Of a stretch of DNA of 27,599 nt, positions 16,331-23,515 are shown one piece after another. Numbering within the stretch: the stretch's first letter is position 1; each line of letters begins with the position of its first letter. Below the pieces are notes generated by a model that did no database searches, was not told where the DNA came from, and saw only the letters and a list, made by a program, of their open reading frames with translations. The position numbers and the translations under genes are program-made. Source of the DNA: UBA4582 sp047630175 (GTDB lineage: Bacteria > Pseudomonadota > Gammaproteobacteria > Pseudomonadales > Azotimanducaceae); assembly GCA_047630175.1 (NCBI GenBank), contig JBLHVI010000042.1:1-27599 (forward strand), in the 5' to 3' direction.

Positions 16331-17737
16331 CTAAGCGTCGTTAACAGCAGCCGAGGCGGCAACCCGGTAAACGACTTCCCACATTAGCCGCAAGTAATCA
16401 TTAAACGGAACAATGCGCAAATATTCGTCGTTACCATGGACGCCGTTATTGTCGCCCACCACCAACCCGGGACCAAAACCATATGTGGCTATGCCAACAG
16501 CACGCAATTGCGCCGAGTCGGTGGCGCCGGTCAGCAGACTGGGCAATACCACCGCGCCGGAATAGCGTTCAGCTATCACCGCTTCAAAAGTTTGAAACAA
16601 TTCCGTCGATAGCGGCGAAGGCAGGTGAGCGGGCCGTGTAACCTTCATGGGAATGATCTCAATACTGGGATCCTGGATAATATTTCGCAGGGCCTCAAAT
16701 AGAACTTCCGGGTCCTCCCCGGGTAGCGCCCGGATATCTAGGGTCGCTTCGGCACTAGATGGAATGACATTGCGCTGATAACCCCCATTAAAAATTGTTG
16801 GCACCACCGACGTGCGAATTATGGAGAAATAAGAAGGGTTAATATCCTGTAGCTGCGCTTGTACGGCTAAGGAGGGGTTGGGCCCTAGAATAGCGCGATA
16901 CACGTGCGCTTCACGCTCCGGGCGGGTGAGTGCTAGACGCTCAAAGAATGTTCGGGTTGTCTCGTCTAGGCGCATGGGCAGGGGTGTTTCAAACAATCGG
17001 CCAACAGCGCGAGCCAACACACCCACGGGGTTATCCCGAGTTGGCACCGAGCCATGCCCAGCGCGACCATTGGCAACTAGGCGAGCGCGGCGAGGTGTCT
17101 TTTCCGCCGTACCAATTTCAAAACTTAGGTACTGCCCCGTTGTCGGATCGATCGTTCCTCGGCCACCCTCATTGATAGCAAACTCAGCATCGATAGCTGC
17201 AAAGTGATTCTCGATCAGGTAGGTGATGCCAAGACCGCCGCCGCCTTCTTCATCTGCCACACCGAGGAAAATGACATCCCGGTCAAGCTCAACGCCACTG
17301 CGCTGCAATGCCAGAAAAATCTCAAAGGCGACAGCCACAATGCCCTTGTCATCGGCCGCGCCACGACCGAATACCTTGCCATCGCTGACGGTTCCCGAGA
17401 AGGGCGGAAACGACCAGTTTTCCGGCTCGACAGTGACCACGTCTGTATGGCCCAGGAGCAAAATCGGGCGCTTACTGCCATTGCCTTTGAGCCGCGCAAC
17501 AATGCTCGCCCGGCCGGGCGCTGCTTCATAAATAGTCGACTCGATACCTTGCGCATCAAGGCGGGCTTTAAGATAGTTGGCGGCGAGGATTTCATTGCCA
17601 GCTGGCTGGGAGGTATCCATCTGTATCAAGTCGACGAGTGTTTGCAGTGCCCGCTGCTCAAGCGTTGGCCAATCAAGAGTTTGCGCCTGCAAGGGCAACA
17701 ACCAGAGGCTACCCAGAATAAAAATCCAACGATGCAT
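16331..17737 (-). CDS. Exported M20 family metallopeptidase
   Basis: This 468-residue protein has an N-terminal signal peptide (1-18, cleavage near LQA-Q). The M20 di-zinc site is complete: His97 and Asp99 in GHTDVV, the bridging Asp in GRGAADDKG (125-132), the Glu163/Glu164 pair in ADEEGG, an acidic residue in INEGG (188-192) and a late His in NGVHGNDEYL. A lid/dimerisation domain is inserted, as in carboxypeptidase G2 and ArgE/DapE relatives. It should cleave peptides or N-acyl amino acids in the periplasm. CGGAG lies upstream of the ATG. It starts 42 bp after the selenocysteine-candidate redoxin and is followed by the M81 gene. Confidence 0.9.
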   Translation of the reverse strand: MHRWIFILGSLWLLPLQAQTLDWPTLEQRALQTLVDLIQMDTSQPAGNEILAANYLKARLDAQGIESTIYEAAPGRASIVARLKGNGSKRPILLLGHTDVVTVEPENWSFPPFSGTVSDGKVFGRGAADDKGIVAVAFEIFLALQRSGVELDRDVIFLGVADEEGGGGLGITYLIENHFAAIDAEFAINEGGRGTIDPTTGQYLSFEIGTAEKTPRRARLVANGRAGHGSVPTRDNPVGVLARAVGRLFETPLPMRLDETTRTFFERLALTRPEREAHVYRAILGPNPSLAVQAQLQDINPSYFSIIRTSVVPTIFNGGYQRNVIPSSAEATLDIRALPGEDPEVLFEALRNIIQDPSIEIIPMKVTRPAHLPSPLSTELFQTFEAVIAERYSGAVVLPSLLTGATDSAQLRAVGIATYGFGPGLVVGDNNGVHGNDEYLRIVPFNDYLRLMWEVVYRVAASAAVNDA

Positions 17738-17779
17738 AATGACTCCGAGACCCTACAGGCCTAATTTGCTAGAACGTAA

Positions 17780-18397
17780 TTAATCCAATGCAGCATCGGA
17801 GCGTGCGCTAGGCCGGCCTTGTAACCAAGTCTGTACTGCGTCAAGAACCTCCTCGTAATCTGGCCTCTCACGAAAATTCGCCTCCGCAAAACGCCTGATA
17901 ATCTTACCGTCAGAACCTACCAGCAGCATACCGGGATGAGCGATGCCGTAAAAACGATGCCCAGGCGCATATTGTTCGTTGAGAATACCGAATGCCACAA
18001 CGTGCCGAGTATCGACGTCTGATAGCAAGGGATACGTAATCTTATTTTTCGCCTTAAATCGCGCATTGGTCGCGGTCGCATCATAGGTCATGGCAGCCAC
18101 GTTAACGCCCAGAGGCGCGAGTGTTTGCTTAACTGATTCCAGCTGCACGAGCTGATTTTTGCAGTAGCCTCACCAGTCACTGGAGCGGTTGAATTGCAGC
18201 AGCAAGCCATTTTCACCCATTAAAGTATCGTTCGTTTGCAACACACCTTGGGTATCAGGCGCCTCAATCATCGGCAGGGTTGAGCCATCGGCTAAAGCTG
18301 AGGCCCATTCTGTGCCGCTCTCGGCAGCATGACTCTGCGCCGTCCAAGCCAGAGTGGTCAGCAATAGCAATCCCTTAATAAGTCTTAACTGCAGCAT
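17780..18397 (-). CDS. Exported redoxin, probable selenoprotein (UxxC, in-frame TGA)
   Basis: Two frames (18448-18170 and 18148-17780) are one gene broken only by a TGA at 18172-18170, with no frameshift. Read through, it is a 205-residue AhpC/TSA-thioredoxin-like protein. Residues 1-25 are a signal peptide starting at ATG 18397, with AGGA eleven bases upstream. The active-site segment reads RSSDW-U-GYCKNQL, with TGA at residue 76 and Cys79. Related redoxins have DWCPYCK here, so the TGA replaces exactly the first active-site cysteine. The following 129 residues keep typical redoxin elements (VAAMTYD, YPLLSD, GIAHPGMLLVGSDGKI). It is probably a periplasmic thiol peroxidase or disulfide reductase. 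It heads the run with the M20 and M81 genes. The alternative is a fresh nonsense mutation (TGC or TGT to TGA). Confidence 0.75.
18132..18165 (-). promoter_or_regulatory. Candidate bacterial SECIS element
   Basis: Counting from T of the TGA (18172) as +1, an upper stem CAGCT/AGCTG (+19 to +23 with +29 to +33) closes a five-base loop CGTGC with G at its second position, extended by a U-G pair. A lower stem ACTG/CAGT (+8 to +11 with +38 to +41) follows an asymmetric internal loop. Position, stem and loop G fit the loose bacterial SECIS consensus as I recall it: a loop about 16-37 nt after UGA with a G in its first two bases. The structure is unverified by folding. Confidence 0.55.
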
Positions 18398-18466
18398 AGT
18401 GGTATCGATCCTATCATTCCGTGTGATGTAGCCCTGCGTCGATTGCACTTTATAACCTAAACCGAC

Positions 18467-18997
18467 ATGATCCTAGCCAAATACATGCCAGAGCCACATC
18501 AGATGGCCGAATATACCATTATCCCGTTGACGGACGATCATGCCCGACAGATTTTGCGTTGGCGCTACACCGCACCCTATGATTTCTATAACTCACCCGA
18601 CATTGGCCTGAGCGAAGATCAGTACTTGCAGCAGTTCCTCAACCCAATCTATGCATTCCATGCCATTGTCGACAGCCAGCAAAATTTCTGTGGTTTTTGC
18701 TCCTTTGGCATCGATGGTCAGGTGCTGGGCGGCGACTACACCGAAGCAGCACTGGATATCGGCCTTGGCATGCGGCCGGATTTAACGGCTCAGGGTCAAG
18801 GCGCGGCGTTCTTTGCAGCGATTCTAGCCTTTAGCCAATCGCACTTTTACGCCCCTCAGCTACGCTTGAGCGTGGCTCAATTCAATAAACGGGCATTAGC
18901 GTTGTACGCAGGTTTTGGGTTTCGCAAGACGGCAGAATTTACCGACTCAACGCATGCCATCACCTATACTGTGCTGAACCTTGACGTGATCACTTAA
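18467..18997 (+). CDS. GNAT family N-acetyltransferase
   Basis: This protein of up to 176 residues has the acetyl-CoA-binding region DIGLGMRPDLTAQGQGAAF (acetyl-CoA pyrophosphate loop around QGQGAA) and the late beta-strand pattern NKRALALYAGFGFRK. The acceptor is unknown. Starts at 18467 and 18503 are both possible; the family fold begins at about the second (MAEYTIIPL). It is divergent from the redoxin gene with about 70 bp between, and a central TTATAA (18450-18455) could serve as a -10 region in either direction. Its TAA overlaps the next ATG by one base, so it is coupled to the exported helical protein. Confidence 0.85.
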   Translation: MILAKYMPEPHQMAEYTIIPLTDDHARQILRWRYTAPYDFYNSPDIGLSEDQYLQQFLNPIYAFHAIVDSQQNFCGFCSFGIDGQVLGGDYTEAALDIGLGMRPDLTAQGQGAAFFAAILAFSQSHFYAPQLRLSVAQFNKRALALYAGFGFRKTAEFTDSTHAITYTVLNLDVIT

Positions 18998-19881
18998 TGC
19001 AGATGACCCGACATCTTACGCCGCCTTCGCTGATGCCCGGGCAATTTCAAGCGGCGTGCCTAGCGCGCAGCATAACGCCCCGTGTCATGGTCGCCTACAC
19101 GCTCCTAATATTAACGATCCTGACGGCATTACCGCTGCAGGCCGATTCGCTACAAAATTATGAACAAGCCAAGGAAACGGCGATGATCACCATGGCGAGG
19201 GAAGATACCCAGCGCGCCATCGAGATTATTCTTAGCCGACCTACAGCAGAGGACGCCATGCACGTGTTCGAACTCGTGGTGCGAGATCTATATTGGCAGA
19301 GTAAGAACCTCAACGCCGCCTTATTGATTGGGCGCGCCGGCATTCAATTTGGCCTCACAGAAGCACGTCGAGTGGCAGGGCACGATCAAGCCTTGGCCCA
19401 TGTGCTGACTTCACGATCGAAAATGCTGGCATACAATCTATCATCATTCTGCTGGCCTGGTTGGCAAGCACAGGGGATTGATATCCCAGCAGTTTATTTA
19501 GCGCAAGGCCAAGACTTGGCAAAAACCAACATGCGCCTTGCAAAACAATTGCGCAAAGGTGACCTGCCTATGAGTCGCGCTTGGTGGCTGATGGGCGCGC
19601 ACCACCTCGCGGTCGGACATTACGAGCGGGCCCGACGCGCGTTTGTCGAGGGCACCCGATTCGCTATTGCCGCCCAAACCCGGGAGAGCGAGTTGATGCT
19701 CAGGGGTTATGTGTATTTGTCTGATATGCTAAAACATCCGGATAATGAGCGATTAGCCATCGAATTCGGCTTTGTTTTGGCCGAGTTAGAAAAATCTCAG
19801 GAAGGTCGATTCTTTGGCGAACAGCTGGAGACTGCCTTGCTTGTTTTCGAACATCAACGTGTTGCAGCAGCAGTGCGCTAG
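18997..19881 (+). CDS. Exported or membrane-anchored helical protein, TPR-like, unknown
   Basis: I do not recognise a named family. The 294-residue product has a hydrophobic segment (about 31-48) ending in LPLQA-DS, either a signal peptide with a long n-region or an N-terminal anchor. An ATG at 19087 would give a conventional signal peptide, but ATG at 18997 overlaps the preceding TAA and is favoured by coupling. The mature part is almost entirely helical; segments such as AWWLMGAHHLAVGHYERA followed by RRAFVEGTRF resemble tetratricopeptide repeats. A Trp/Cys-bearing SSFCWPGW turn lies near 147-154. The role is unknown; it could be a periplasmic scaffold. Confidence 0.7.
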   Translation: MQMTRHLTPPSLMPGQFQAACLARSITPRVMVAYTLLILTILTALPLQADSLQNYEQAKETAMITMAREDTQRAIEIILSRPTAEDAMHVFELVVRDLYWQSKNLNAALLIGRAGIQFGLTEARRVAGHDQALAHVLTSRSKMLAYNLSSFCWPGWQAQGIDIPAVYLAQGQDLAKTNMRLAKQLRKGDLPMSRAWWLMGAHHLAVGHYERARRAFVEGTRFAIAAQTRESELMLRGYVYLSDMLKHPDNERLAIEFGFVLAELEKSQEGRFFGEQLETALLVFEHQRVAAAVR

Positions 19882-19919
19882 AATCCCTGCACTTACACGC
19901 CCACGAGTATGGTGAATAA

Positions 19920-20627
19920 TTGATCAACATGGATATGCGACAACCCTGCTTGATTCAGAGTCAGCATCAACCGTGGGTTCAAAGCCCGTCAAAGCAGGTA
20001 CTTCGAAAGCGGTTCCACTTGGTGGGTGATGCTGAATCAGGCCAAGTCACCTCGCTGGTTAAGTATCAAGCGGGTTCGCATTTTAGCCAACACGAACACC
20101 CTGAGGGTGAGGAGATTTTGGTTCTCGAGGGTATTTTCTCAGACATCCGAGGCGACTGGCCTGCAGGCACTTGGTTGCTGAATCCAGAAGGCTTCTGCCA
20201 CGCGCCATATTCCGTCAAGGGCTGCTTGTTGTTCGTCAAACTACGCCAATACCCCCATGCAAACCAAGTGGCTGTCAATTGGCATGGTATCGAACCAAGC
20301 GACGCGTCACCATTCCCTAACCGTCTGCTTGGCCAGTATGGCGACGTCCAAACCCGGGTGTTGGAATTACCTCAGGGCAGTCATTTAAACCAGACCTTCG
20401 ACGGCGGCATCGAGGGGTTTTTATTGGATGGCCGACTCGACTTTCAGTTTGACTTAAAAAGTACAGCCTTGCAGGCATTTGACTGGTTCCGCTTGCCGCC
20501 CGGCGCTACATTGGATCTGCAATCCCATGGTTGTCGCCTGTATCTAAAGGAAAACGCCGTAGCTGGGTTGCGTAGCGCCGCAGCTGGATTGAGCGATCCC
20601 GCAGACTTAGCGGCCAAACACCATTAA
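19920..20627 (+). CDS. ChrR-like cupin domain protein without anti-sigma region
   Basis: The first half of this 235-residue protein is a ChrR-type cupin with candidate metal ligands His58, His60, Glu64/65 and His94 (HEHPEGEEILVLEG, then FCHAPYS). The second half (about 140-215) looks like another cupin barrel but lacks the HxH and Glu ligands. ChrR proteins pair a zinc-binding anti-sigma domain with such a cupin; that N-terminal domain is absent here, and no ECF sigma gene adjoins. It may be a metal-dependent oxygen or stress sensor, or an enzyme. The start is TTG at 19920 or ATG at 19929. It overlaps rimJ by one base. Confidence 0.8.
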   Translation: MINMDMRQPCLIQSQHQPWVQSPSKQVLRKRFHLVGDAESGQVTSLVKYQAGSHFSQHEHPEGEEILVLEGIFSDIRGDWPAGTWLLNPEGFCHAPYSVKGCLLFVKLRQYPHANQVAVNWHGIEPSDASPFPNRLLGQYGDVQTRVLELPQGSHLNQTFDGGIEGFLLDGRLDFQFDLKSTALQAFDWFRLPPGATLDLQSHGCRLYLKENAVAGLRSAAAGLSDPADLAAKHH

Positions 20628-21193
20628 TGATGAGTCCCTCCAAACTACCACTATTGACAACGCCGAGGACCTGCCTGACGCTACTCGCGCCTTTTCAGGC
20701 CGACTTAATGACACAATTTCGCTGCGACAATCAGGCCCACCTTCTGGCCTGGGAACCCCGTCGCTCCAAGGAATTCTATACTGAAGTGTTCTGGCAAATG
20801 CAGTTGCGACTCGCGCTCAGGGACTTTCGCCAAGGACATAGCATAAGCCTTGCAATCCTCGACCCTGACGCACGCGAGGTGCTGGGGGTCTGCAACTACA
20901 CCAATATTGTGCGTGGCACCTTTCAGAGCTGCCATCTGGGCTACGCGCTGGCACAACGCTGGCAAGGTCAAGGGATTATGTTCGAAGCTTTACAAGCCAG
21001 CCTCGCGTATATTTTCGACGATCTGCACCTGCATCGGGTGATGGCCAATTATTTGCCTCACAATCATCGCAGCGGCGATTTGTTGCAACGTCTGGGCTTT
21101 AAGATTGAAGGTCAGGCTGAACAATTCCTTAAGATCAATGGCCGCTGGGAAGACCATGTATTGACCTCGCTCATCAACCCTGCAGATCAATGA
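20627..21193 (+). CDS. rimJ: Ribosomal-protein S5-alanine N-acetyltransferase
   Basis: RimJ acetylates the N-terminal alanine of ribosomal protein S5 and sometimes other N-termini. The 188-residue protein carries the GNAT acetyl-CoA motif LGYALAQRWQGQGIMFEAL and the strongly family-specific HRVMANYLPHNHRSGDLL and RWEDHVLTSL segments, which match the E. coli protein closely. Its ATG overlaps the TAA of the cupin gene (TAATG), implying translational coupling. It ends the 18467-21193 cluster. Confidence 0.92.
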   Translation: MMSPSKLPLLTTPRTCLTLLAPFQADLMTQFRCDNQAHLLAWEPRRSKEFYTEVFWQMQLRLALRDFRQGHSISLAILDPDAREVLGVCNYTNIVRGTFQSCHLGYALAQRWQGQGIMFEALQASLAYIFDDLHLHRVMANYLPHNHRSGDLLQRLGFKIEGQAEQFLKINGRWEDHVLTSLINPADQ

Positions 21194-21224
21194 CGGTTCA
21201 AAAATGAACCATCAACAACCTGAC

Positions 21225-21249
21225 GCGCGCTAGCAGCAGTACAGCGCGC
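21225..21249. terminator. Possible hairpin between convergent rimJ and MraY-like genes
   Basis: GCGCGCT (21225-21231) pairs perfectly with AGCGCGC (21243-21249) across an 11-nt loop. A smaller GGTTCA/TGAACC hairpin (21195-21210) with an AAAA loop follows the rimJ stop. Neither has a clear U tract, so a terminator role is only plausible from position. Confidence 0.3.
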
Positions 21250-21287
21250 TAAGAAAACCCGCAAAGTAACGTGGCCATGGGCACGAC

Positions 21288-22337
21288 TTAACGAATTTTC
21301 AGTAACAAGACCATTAGTATCGGTGTGCCCACCGCCTGCAATAACATGAACCTGACCAATACTTGCGTGTTAGACCAGCCCATATTGTGGCGCACGTGGT
21401 CATGCAGCGGGTAGCGAATCTGACGAAAAATACCGATCTTGAAAAAGCGCAGCAGCGCGACCTTCACCATACCTGTCGCACCATTGACCAGTACCATAAA
21501 AGCCACCACAAGAATCAGGAAGGGATTGCCGCAGGCAAGCACTAGCACGCCGAGCATCAAACCAATTGGCCGGGAACCAGCATCGCCCATCAGTACCGCG
21601 CTAGGGTAGCTGTTATGCCACAAGTAGCCCGCCAGACATCCCGTTAGCACAAATGCCATAATCGCCCAGTCGGCAGCTTGCTCGTAATGAGGTACTAGCA
21701 GGTAACTCGAAATCGCCGCATGACCAACAATGCCATACAAAATTATCCCCAGAAAAAACGACCCCATACCTGAAAGGCTCGCTGACAGGCCATCAACGCC
21801 ATCAGTGCAGTTAGTCGCATTAATTGCGACCCAAATGAGCACCGTCGCGCCCGGTATAAACAGGTACGGACTGATAACGATCGCGTCTTTGAGCAAAGGT
21901 AACCAGATCACATAGGGTTCCATCTGGCAGATGATGATTGACGCGGCCAGTGCAATCAAAAGATCCAGCGCACCTAGTCGATATTCACTCCAACCCCCAA
22001 TCGCCCGATCGTCCAGAAAGCCAACGGTCATCGCCGCCAATACACACAAGGAAATTTGCAAAAATTGCCAATGGAAAGGCACGACCAATAAACTGATCAC
22101 AACAAAGATTGGTATAAACAGGACCCCCGCACTAACGGGCTTGCCGATACTCTTGTCGGCGTCGATTGCAAATGCGCGGCCGCGATCAGTGGGCAGCACA
22201 TACCAGAGTCGCGGCAGTAGCCACCAGGTCGCCACGGCGCCAAGTGCCGTGCCGAGCCCGGCCAGAAAGATATAGGAGGTCAGTAACCGAAACGGGCCAA
22301 TGGACTCTGCCAGATATTGGCCAAGAAAATACAACAA
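21288..22337 (-). CDS. MraY-type glycosyltransferase-4 paralogue
   Basis: This 349-residue, roughly ten-helix inner-membrane protein belongs to the polyprenyl-phosphate sugar-1-phosphate transferase superfamily (MraY/WecA). Key motifs are FLDDR (107-111), NATNCTDGVDGLS (173-185), GDAGSRPIG (251-259) and the His cluster PLHDHVRH (310-317). This places it closer to MraY than to WecA. The canonical MraY N-terminal KxGTPTMGG is altered (DKSIGKPVSAG), and no mur, mra or fts genes are near, so it may be a paralogue acting on another UDP-sugar or peptide-sugar. The start codon is TTG (two in tandem at 22337) with a good GAGGAG six bases upstream. Confidence 0.85.
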   Translation of the reverse strand: MLYFLGQYLAESIGPFRLLTSYIFLAGLGTALGAVATWWLLPRLWYVLPTDRGRAFAIDADKSIGKPVSAGVLFIPIFVVISLLVVPFHWQFLQISLCVLAAMTVGFLDDRAIGGWSEYRLGALDLLIALAASIIICQMEPYVIWLPLLKDAIVISPYLFIPGATVLIWVAINATNCTDGVDGLSASLSGMGSFFLGIILYGIVGHAAISSYLLVPHYEQAADWAIMAFVLTGCLAGYLWHNSYPSAVLMGDAGSRPIGLMLGVLVLACGNPFLILVVAFMVLVNGATGMVKVALLRFFKIGIFRQIRYPLHDHVRHNMGWSNTQVLVRFMLLQAVGTPILMVLLLKIR

Positions 22338-22427
22338 GAGGCGCTCCTCGCGTCGAAAGACGTTTGATTATAGAGCCTTACGGGCAAAAAAGAATGAATG
22401 GATACCCGAAGTATCAGGAATGGCGCA

Positions 22428-23237
22428 TTATTTTGTGATAAATGCTTGCCAAAGAAAACGGCAGTGGCGCAGCGTGATGCCGTCGGCATCACCATAACGC
22501 GTGTAAATGCTGTCGATGCGCGGTGCAAGCTCCTCAAAACTGGCAACTTCGCTGGCCGCCAATCCCCAGGTCAGCATTTTATAAAACTCTTGTTTGTCGA
22601 TGAAAATCTCGGGAACATCAAAGCTCCAACCGCTGTGGAGCGTAAGGCCCGCCTGATGCAAGCGGTTTTCTACCGATTGATGAATCGAGCCGTGACCGGT
22701 ATGTCGGCCCGAGTTTTCATAGTGCAATTTGTGTGGCAATTTGCTCGACCAGGCAGGAATGGGCTCCTCCATGGGGCATAGTTGAAGCAATATAGCACCC
22801 GGCCGACAAACTCTGCGGGCATCTTCAATCCAGTGCAGGGGTGCACGTCTACCAATGATCATATCAACCGATTGATCAGGGACAGGCAGGGTAACTGACT
22901 CGCCCTCGTTGGCATCGAAACAGCTAAAATCGATGTTACGAATATTCTTGCGGGCCATATTTCCCTGCGCAATAGCGATATAGGCGGGCACCCGGTCGTA
23001 CGCAATTATTTGCTGACAGTGGGGCGCAAGTTCTAGCGCTAAATCACCGTGGCCGCACCCCACCTCAAGCACACATGCATCGGGGCTCAGATGTGACATC
23101 ACCAGCTGGGTAAATGCGTCTTCACCGTTACCACCCCCAACAACTGACTTCCATGGGTAATAGTAACCAGGCTGGACACCGGCTAAATAGTCGTACCATT
23201 CGTCGGAGTGCGCTCTTGGAATTGTCAACTCAGCCAT
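22428..23237 (-). CDS. Class I SAM-dependent methyltransferase
   Basis: This 269-residue protein has the Rossmann-fold motif I VLEVGCGHGD (56-65), an acidic post-I position (YDRVP), and a motif IV-like DMIIGRRAPLHWIEDA region. The methyl acceptor is not identifiable. GGAG lies nine bases before the ATG. It precedes the MraY-like gene by 90 bp on the same strand, so co-transcription is possible, and it is divergent from pyk. Confidence 0.85.
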   Translation of the reverse strand: MAELTIPRAHSDEWYDYLAGVQPGYYYPWKSVVGGGNGEDAFTQLVMSHLSPDACVLEVGCGHGDLALELAPHCQQIIAYDRVPAYIAIAQGNMARKNIRNIDFSCFDANEGESVTLPVPDQSVDMIIGRRAPLHWIEDARRVCRPGAILLQLCPMEEPIPAWSSKLPHKLHYENSGRHTGHGSIHQSVENRLHQAGLTLHSGWSFDVPEIFIDKQEFYKMLTWGLAASEVASFEELAPRIDSIYTRYGDADGITLRHCRFLWQAFITK

Positions 23238-23403
23238 AACTTGTGCTCCGTCATGAGATAACCGTACTGACCCCGTCGCGCCTAAGCCTTACGCGTTAGC
23301 GGGTAGACGTTGTCGAGATTTCAGACTACCACCCAGCTGCAATGCTGCCCAGTGTTGATCACTGATCTTATTAAAATGCACCTATCAGAGATCTCGCATT
23401 GAA

Positions 23404-23432
23404 TTGAACGCTCAGGAGACCTCAACTATAGT
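23404..23432 (+). promoter_or_regulatory. Sigma-70 promoter of pyk
   Basis: TTGAAC (23404-23409) and TATAGT (23427-23432) are separated by an ideal 17 bp. The start would be near 23439, giving a leader of about 77 nt. The remaining part of the 278-bp gap (23238-23515) shows no gene or further clear signal. Confidence 0.65.
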
Positions 23433-23515
23433 AATCAAGCGGCTCACCGCGCCTAACCTAACTTGATCTCAATGCATACCAACTACTATCAGCACCTGGA
23501 AAAGGATTTCGTATC

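Noticed and set aside
17780..18448. Two separate short genes, or a frameshifted pseudogene, in the redoxin region
   Set aside because: Both halves are in the same frame with only one TGA between them, and the active-site motif spans the junction. Read-through explains it better, although a nonsense mutation is not excluded.
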